Assembly (NCBI GenBank): GCA_900708905.1
Contig: CAADRB010000004.1
Coordinates: 2,731,685 to 2,795,684, forward strand
Reading direction: 5' to 3'
DNA length: 64,000 bases
DNA from: Hymenolepis diminuta
Taxonomy: Eukaryota; Platyhelminthes; Cestoda; Cyclophyllidea; Hymenolepididae
The position numbers and the translations under genes are program-made. A model generated the notes under the pieces. The model saw only the letters and a list, made by a program, of their open reading frames with translations. It did not search any database and had not been told where the DNA came from. This document shows positions 59,716 through 64,000 of the stretch, piece by piece (the first letter of the stretch is position 1; every line of letters begins with the position of its first letter).

Positions 59716-61540
59716 ATGCCAATTTTTGAATTTGTCTGAAAATATGTGGAGCATTCTAATTTGTATTCATCTGGGTTTTGTGGTTCGACTACTAATTCAT
59801 ACCTACATTATCCGTCACTGTGATTCTCTGATCAATTTTTGTCTGGTTTATTGCCCTTTTCACATTCATCAAATTGTCGAGTTCCTCAATTTTTAAAACC
59901 TGTAGCGTAAGCTTAACCCCTTTAACTCCTCATTAAATCACTTTTCCAGTTATCCTTTCCTCGAATAAAAGTATTCTGTCACTTATCCTGCTTAAATTCT
60001 GTCTTGTAGTCGAGTTAGTGCAATTGGAAAGGCATTGACTTCTTTTTCGATTATACATTGACATCTTGGAAATCTGAGGGTCTCCTTATAATAAGTTTAT
60101 TAATGAATATCTAAAACAGTTTTGGTTACACAAAAACGCTTTTCCTGAAAAATATCATCACTCATAGCAAATTAAGAAAGCACTTAAACATGGGAAACAG
60201 TTAAATAGCCCGATAAGTAACGAGGAGAGTGTGGGCGAGTAGGGATTGACAATAAAATCAGCGCATTATGTGCCATTCCTCACTTAATTTGCGGATGCAT
60301 TAAACAACAGTTCACAGTGTCATGTCTTATTATTCTTAATGTCACTCAGATCACAGAATGAGAATTCAGATTCTCGGATTCAGAGTTTATTGACCAATTG
60401 ATAGAATTGAAAATTGAATTATCTACTTTTATGCTTGTGGATCTTATTATTATATAAAAATTAAATTACTTTAAATGGCCTTGAATCACATTGGTAGAAC
60501 CCCATGCTTTTGAAAAAGTAGGAAAGTATTTTTCATAGTATAACATTTTCATTTTTTAAATCAAGCATCATAGAGATTTAACCACATTTACTAGATCACA
60601 CAGATTTTAATTAGACTATTACTTTAATTTGGAAATCAGATAAACATGTAAAAATTTCCAGTAAACAATATTTGCATTCTTTAATTTAGTATGTCTACAG
60701 ATTTTTAATTTAAATTTTGAATTTGTAGACTAAATGAAAAATAACTTTTTATTATGGTGCAGATTTTATTCTCTCTTTCGCGTCGTATCATACTTCTTAA
60801 TTTTGATTAACTTTATTTAAAGAGCGGTTGGGAGGTATTAGCCAGAAAAAAGTAATTAAATAAAGTTAATAGTCAATAATTCAATATTAATTTTTAAAGA
60901 TTATGATTTTATCTTTATTTTATAGTAATTATATTACGTATGGAAAGCTAAATATGTAAGTCAACCGAATTAATTCACTAAAATAAAATAACTTTGTATA
61001 CCTCAATCGAATTGGGAATTTAATTTCCATTTATATGAATATCATTAATTTAACACCTGTAAGGTACTTATATCCACTTTTATAACTTCCCATGAATCAT
61101 ATATTAATTATTTAAATATAATCTAACTCACTTTTACTGTTGCGTTGGCCTTGCCTTAATTATTTCCTAGTTGAGTTATCTTAATATCGTTAATCTAAAT
61201 TAAACATGAAAAGATGAATATTATTTTTAAATATCAGTGAGTACAACAATACATAAATATGCATAATTGCTCCTAACTTCTACTTGCAATCGTAAATTTA
61301 AAATCAGGATATTAAAAACCTCATTTTTTGAGTTGTGGATTCATTAGGATCTCCACTTTTTAATGAATAGGTATCATTCACTGCGTCATTTCCCACTGTT
61401 TCAAAGTTTGAGTGTCGGATATTAACCCCTAGATCTCTAAGTTGTTCCATATTCACGATGTCCAGAGGCTCACCGATCGATGTATTAAAATGAAAGAAAT
61501 GGACTTTCCTGATCTCCTCTATCTGCTCTTGTTTGTAAGA
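59716..61540. other. AT-rich non-coding stretch
   Basis: Nothing coding and no clear repeat copy was recognised. The 60400-61300 part is extremely AT-rich. Confidence 0.5.
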
Positions 61541-61549
61541 TGTTATAGA

Positions 61550-61900
61550 TGATTAAAGATGGCATGACCAACGATTCAATTAACTAAACTGGGCGACAAG
61601 CTCTTAATATCATAGACATGAACTCAATCAGATAACTAGGAGTCACAATGGAAAAAGGGCACTACATTTGGGCACTACAAAATGAATTATGACCTTTATG
61701 AGAAGTTGACAACTAAATGATTCCAGATACAAAATAAAGTAAGGCTCCTGATGTCCTGACTTCATTACAAACTCATATTCGACCCCTTATTTCATATCTT
61801 ACTGAACCATTTTATTATTTCACGTGTTCATATGCTGTACCATGAGTAACACCCGTGAAAGTTTTGTATTGCCATGGTTTTAATAATAAATTAATTTAAT
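61550..61900 (+). repeat. R2 repeat copy
   Basis: It has 'cgattcaattaactaaact', 'gttgacaactaaatga', 'gatgtcctgacttcattac', 'tttattatttcacgtgttca' and the end 'ttttgtattgccatgg'. This is one of the most complete copies. Confidence 0.7.
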
Positions 61901-61942
61901 AGTCATACCAACCAAAAATTATTAATTCCCGATCCCATTTAC

Positions 61943-62120
61943 AGAAGTGTTTTCCGGTGCTCATCTTGGGTAGAAGGTGGCATCATGGGTTTCCCGTGGT
62001 GATAAATTCGAATTCTGTCGCTCTTTAATTGGCCAGACTTCAAAAGTGCAGTTGGTGATTCCGTTCCATGATCCATGATCTCTGATTTGGTAAACGTATA
62101 CGGTGACTAATGACTCACAA
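61943..62120 (-). repeat. tRNA-derived SINE, near full length (copy L)
   Basis: On the minus strand the head ('taccaaatcagagatcatgg') is followed by a body with 'gacagaattcgaattt' and an end near 'gatgagcaccggaaaac', as in copies C and E. Confidence 0.65.
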
Positions 62121-62876
62121 ATGGGACGCGTTTCAATCACTTTCAATAACTTGGATGCAGCTGACCAGATTTCATTCAAAATAATAAAAAAATTTTTATT
62201 ATTATCAGAAGCTCCTCGACTGCAATTTAGTTTATAATGCGTTCGGGATCTAGAAATCTAATTCGTAAGTGTTTTCCAATCTGTGATATCCCGAATGGCA
62301 CTTAATGCGGACGGTATCTAAGAAGAATATATCCAATAAATTATTTTTAATATAAACATTTTAACTTGCATAAATGTAAGACGAAGCGTGAAATTATAAC
62401 TTCTGGTGATAATGTTTATAAAAGTTAATCTTTCGCGCAGTGCAGGTTCTGATTTATTACAGAATATTAAAGCTTAATTATTTCCAATAAATTAATTTTA
62501 ATTCTATGTGATTATGTATGCATGCATGTATGTATAAACAAAGAAATAAAAGAGTAAATTATATGAACTTACATATATATTTATTCGAATCATTCAATTT
62601 GCCTCTCCCCTCACCCTAAAATCGCATTAAGTGTTCACTTCAAAGCTTTCCGATTTGCAATTTAGATAATTAAAGCGGATGTTATTTTATTATTATAGAT
62701 TATCCTAAGCGCGCAATAGTCCATAGAAGTGGCTTAATATCTACAATGACCTTCATTCCCCCCAGTTAGTCCTTACGCGCTCTCCTTGAGTTTTAATAAA
62801 CTATCTCTCTTTGCTTGCTCATTGGGAAGTACTTTAAACAATTAAATGACTGCACAGTTTGGATCAGGACTAAATT

Positions 62877-62906
62877 TATATATATATATATATATGTATA
62901 TATATA
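62877..62906 (+). repeat. (TA)n microsatellite
   Basis: A TA dinucleotide run interrupted by one G at 62896. Confidence 0.95.
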
Positions 62907-63569
62907 AATTATGTACTTAGTACTTAGAGTTTTTAAGTGGTTTATGCTAGCTGTAAGAATGAAAAGTAATTATGCAATCCATAACCACTCATATTGTAAA
63001 ATGACTATCGATTTGGATATTATTACCCATGACACAGTATAAATCGCACACAAGTTTTAGTCGTTGGAAAGCACCTGAATTAGAAGAATAGCAAACTAGT
63101 TCAGTAAGGTATAAAGAGGAGATAGGTTGTCAAAAATGTCCAGGTAATACGGTCGGTATAACACGCATCCACATTTGCAGGTGGATGTGTTATCGTAATG
63201 CTCACCTTTCATCACTTAGCTTTCATATTCATGTCTGAGATCATGTCCACTATATTAAGAGCTCATTGACCAGTTGATCTATTTTCATGCCTCCTTGACT
63301 TATTTACATCTCTTTACAGCTAAGAGCAGATAGATGGGACTAGCAGTAATACATCTAACATAGGCCAACTCATTACGGCTTACTCAAGGATTTTCTAAGT
63401 AAAAAATGAATAAATGCAATGCCCTAGTAGGCTTAGCTATATTATAAATATCTGAAATAATAGTAAAGTTTCATATTTCGGTAAGAGCTACTATGGTTCA
63501 CCTAGGAAGAAATTTAGTGAGCTCTACGGTGTTTAAATGCCTTTGCTCGTGGTTATAATAAAGAAGAGA

Positions 63570-63890
63570 TAAATGAAAGTGGATAGACTAATCATTTGAT
63601 TATATAAACTGGTTAACAAGCCCAGAATATGGACTCACCCAAATACTCATTAAAAACTTGTCCTTTGGAACTTGTGGATATTACAAGGTGAATTATATCA
63701 CTTCCAAGAAAATAGACAACTCAATACTCTTGGAATTCGAACAAAATAAGACTTTTTGATATTCTCATTCAATTCTTTCCGTTTCAATTCCCAACGGGAC
63801 TATTTAAGTATTTTGCGTGTTCATATGAGACCCCATGGTTAAAAATTTTGAGAGTTTTACATTACCATGAGTAATCATTAACTAACATTA
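63570..63890 (+). repeat. R2 repeat copy
   Basis: It has 'gacaactcaatactctt', 'attttgcgtgttcatatgag' and 'agttttacattaccatgagt', aligning with 61550-61900. It ends close to the window edge. Confidence 0.65.
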
Positions 63891-64000
63891 AATGATTACT
63901 ATTGCCTATTAAAAGAAACAAATATATATTAAGAGAGTTTGACCAGTAAATCAACTTAATCAACTGGCCCATTAGCTCCGAACTTTTCGGATATGAACTT

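Noticed and set aside
61961..62179. 72-codon minus-strand frame
   Set aside because: It coincides with SINE copy L.
1..64000. CRISPR array, bacterial operon, phage or plasmid features
   Set aside because: Spliced animal genes, poly(A) signals and eukaryotic repeats are found throughout; no regularly spaced direct repeats with unique spacers were seen.

Overview
This is a eukaryotic window. It is AT-rich, has spliceosomal introns with GT/AG ends, contains one 22-base run of N (17287-17308), and is crowded with old interspersed repeats. Three host genes can be read with confidence. Several features point to a flatworm (Platyhelminthes, most likely a parasitic tapeworm or fluke): very short introns of 34-77 bases at the 5' ends of genes followed by introns of about 1-2 kb, AT-rich but clearly coding exons, and a RTE/CR1-like LINE relic. 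The phylum is an inference from style; the species cannot be read from the sequence.

Layout. 1-12.2 kb: no host gene seen, but repeats, including a decayed LINE on the minus strand (about 4524-7306) with recognisable endonuclease, reverse transcriptase and C-terminal parts. 12.2-15.5 kb: the 3' half of a CELF/Bruno-type RNA-binding protein gene on the plus strand, with the glutamine/asparagine/serine-rich linker, the third RRM and the C-terminal SRPY tail. Four evenly spaced CCAATCA boxes sit just upstream and suggest an internal promoter. 15.5-40.2 kb: a gene-poor stretch of roughly 25 kb with repeat copies, one 13-bp perfect hairpin, two G+C-richer islands and no gene I can support. 40.2-43.0 kb: a complete FAM221A orthologue, five exons, plus strand. 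43.9-55.05 kb: a complete GPATCH1 orthologue, fourteen exons, minus strand, 968 residues as assembled here. FAM221A and GPATCH1 are convergent, with their poly(A) signals about 0.9 kb apart. 55-64 kb: repeats, a CUB-domain-like exon fragment, and a relic of a retroelement integrase between two direct repeats.

Function. CELF proteins regulate splicing and mRNA decay through U/G-rich elements. GPATCH1 is a G-patch cofactor found in spliceosomes. FAM221A is a conserved cysteine/histidine-rich protein without a settled function. Nothing suggests the three work as one pathway; they are neighbours. In this copy of GPATCH1 the part of the G-patch that should carry the glycines is not recognisable, which is the most interesting protein-level observation.

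Repeats. At least four families can be recognised by eye: a tRNA-derived SINE with a B-box-like head (about ten copies, both strands), and three unnamed families called here R2 (about 330 bp, at least seven copies), R3 (three long copies) and R4 (about 200 bp, five copies, two in tandem). All exon coordinates were worked out by hand from splice-site and frame consistency; every exon length agrees with its phase, and the CELF, FAM221A and GPATCH1 coding sums are exact multiples of three.
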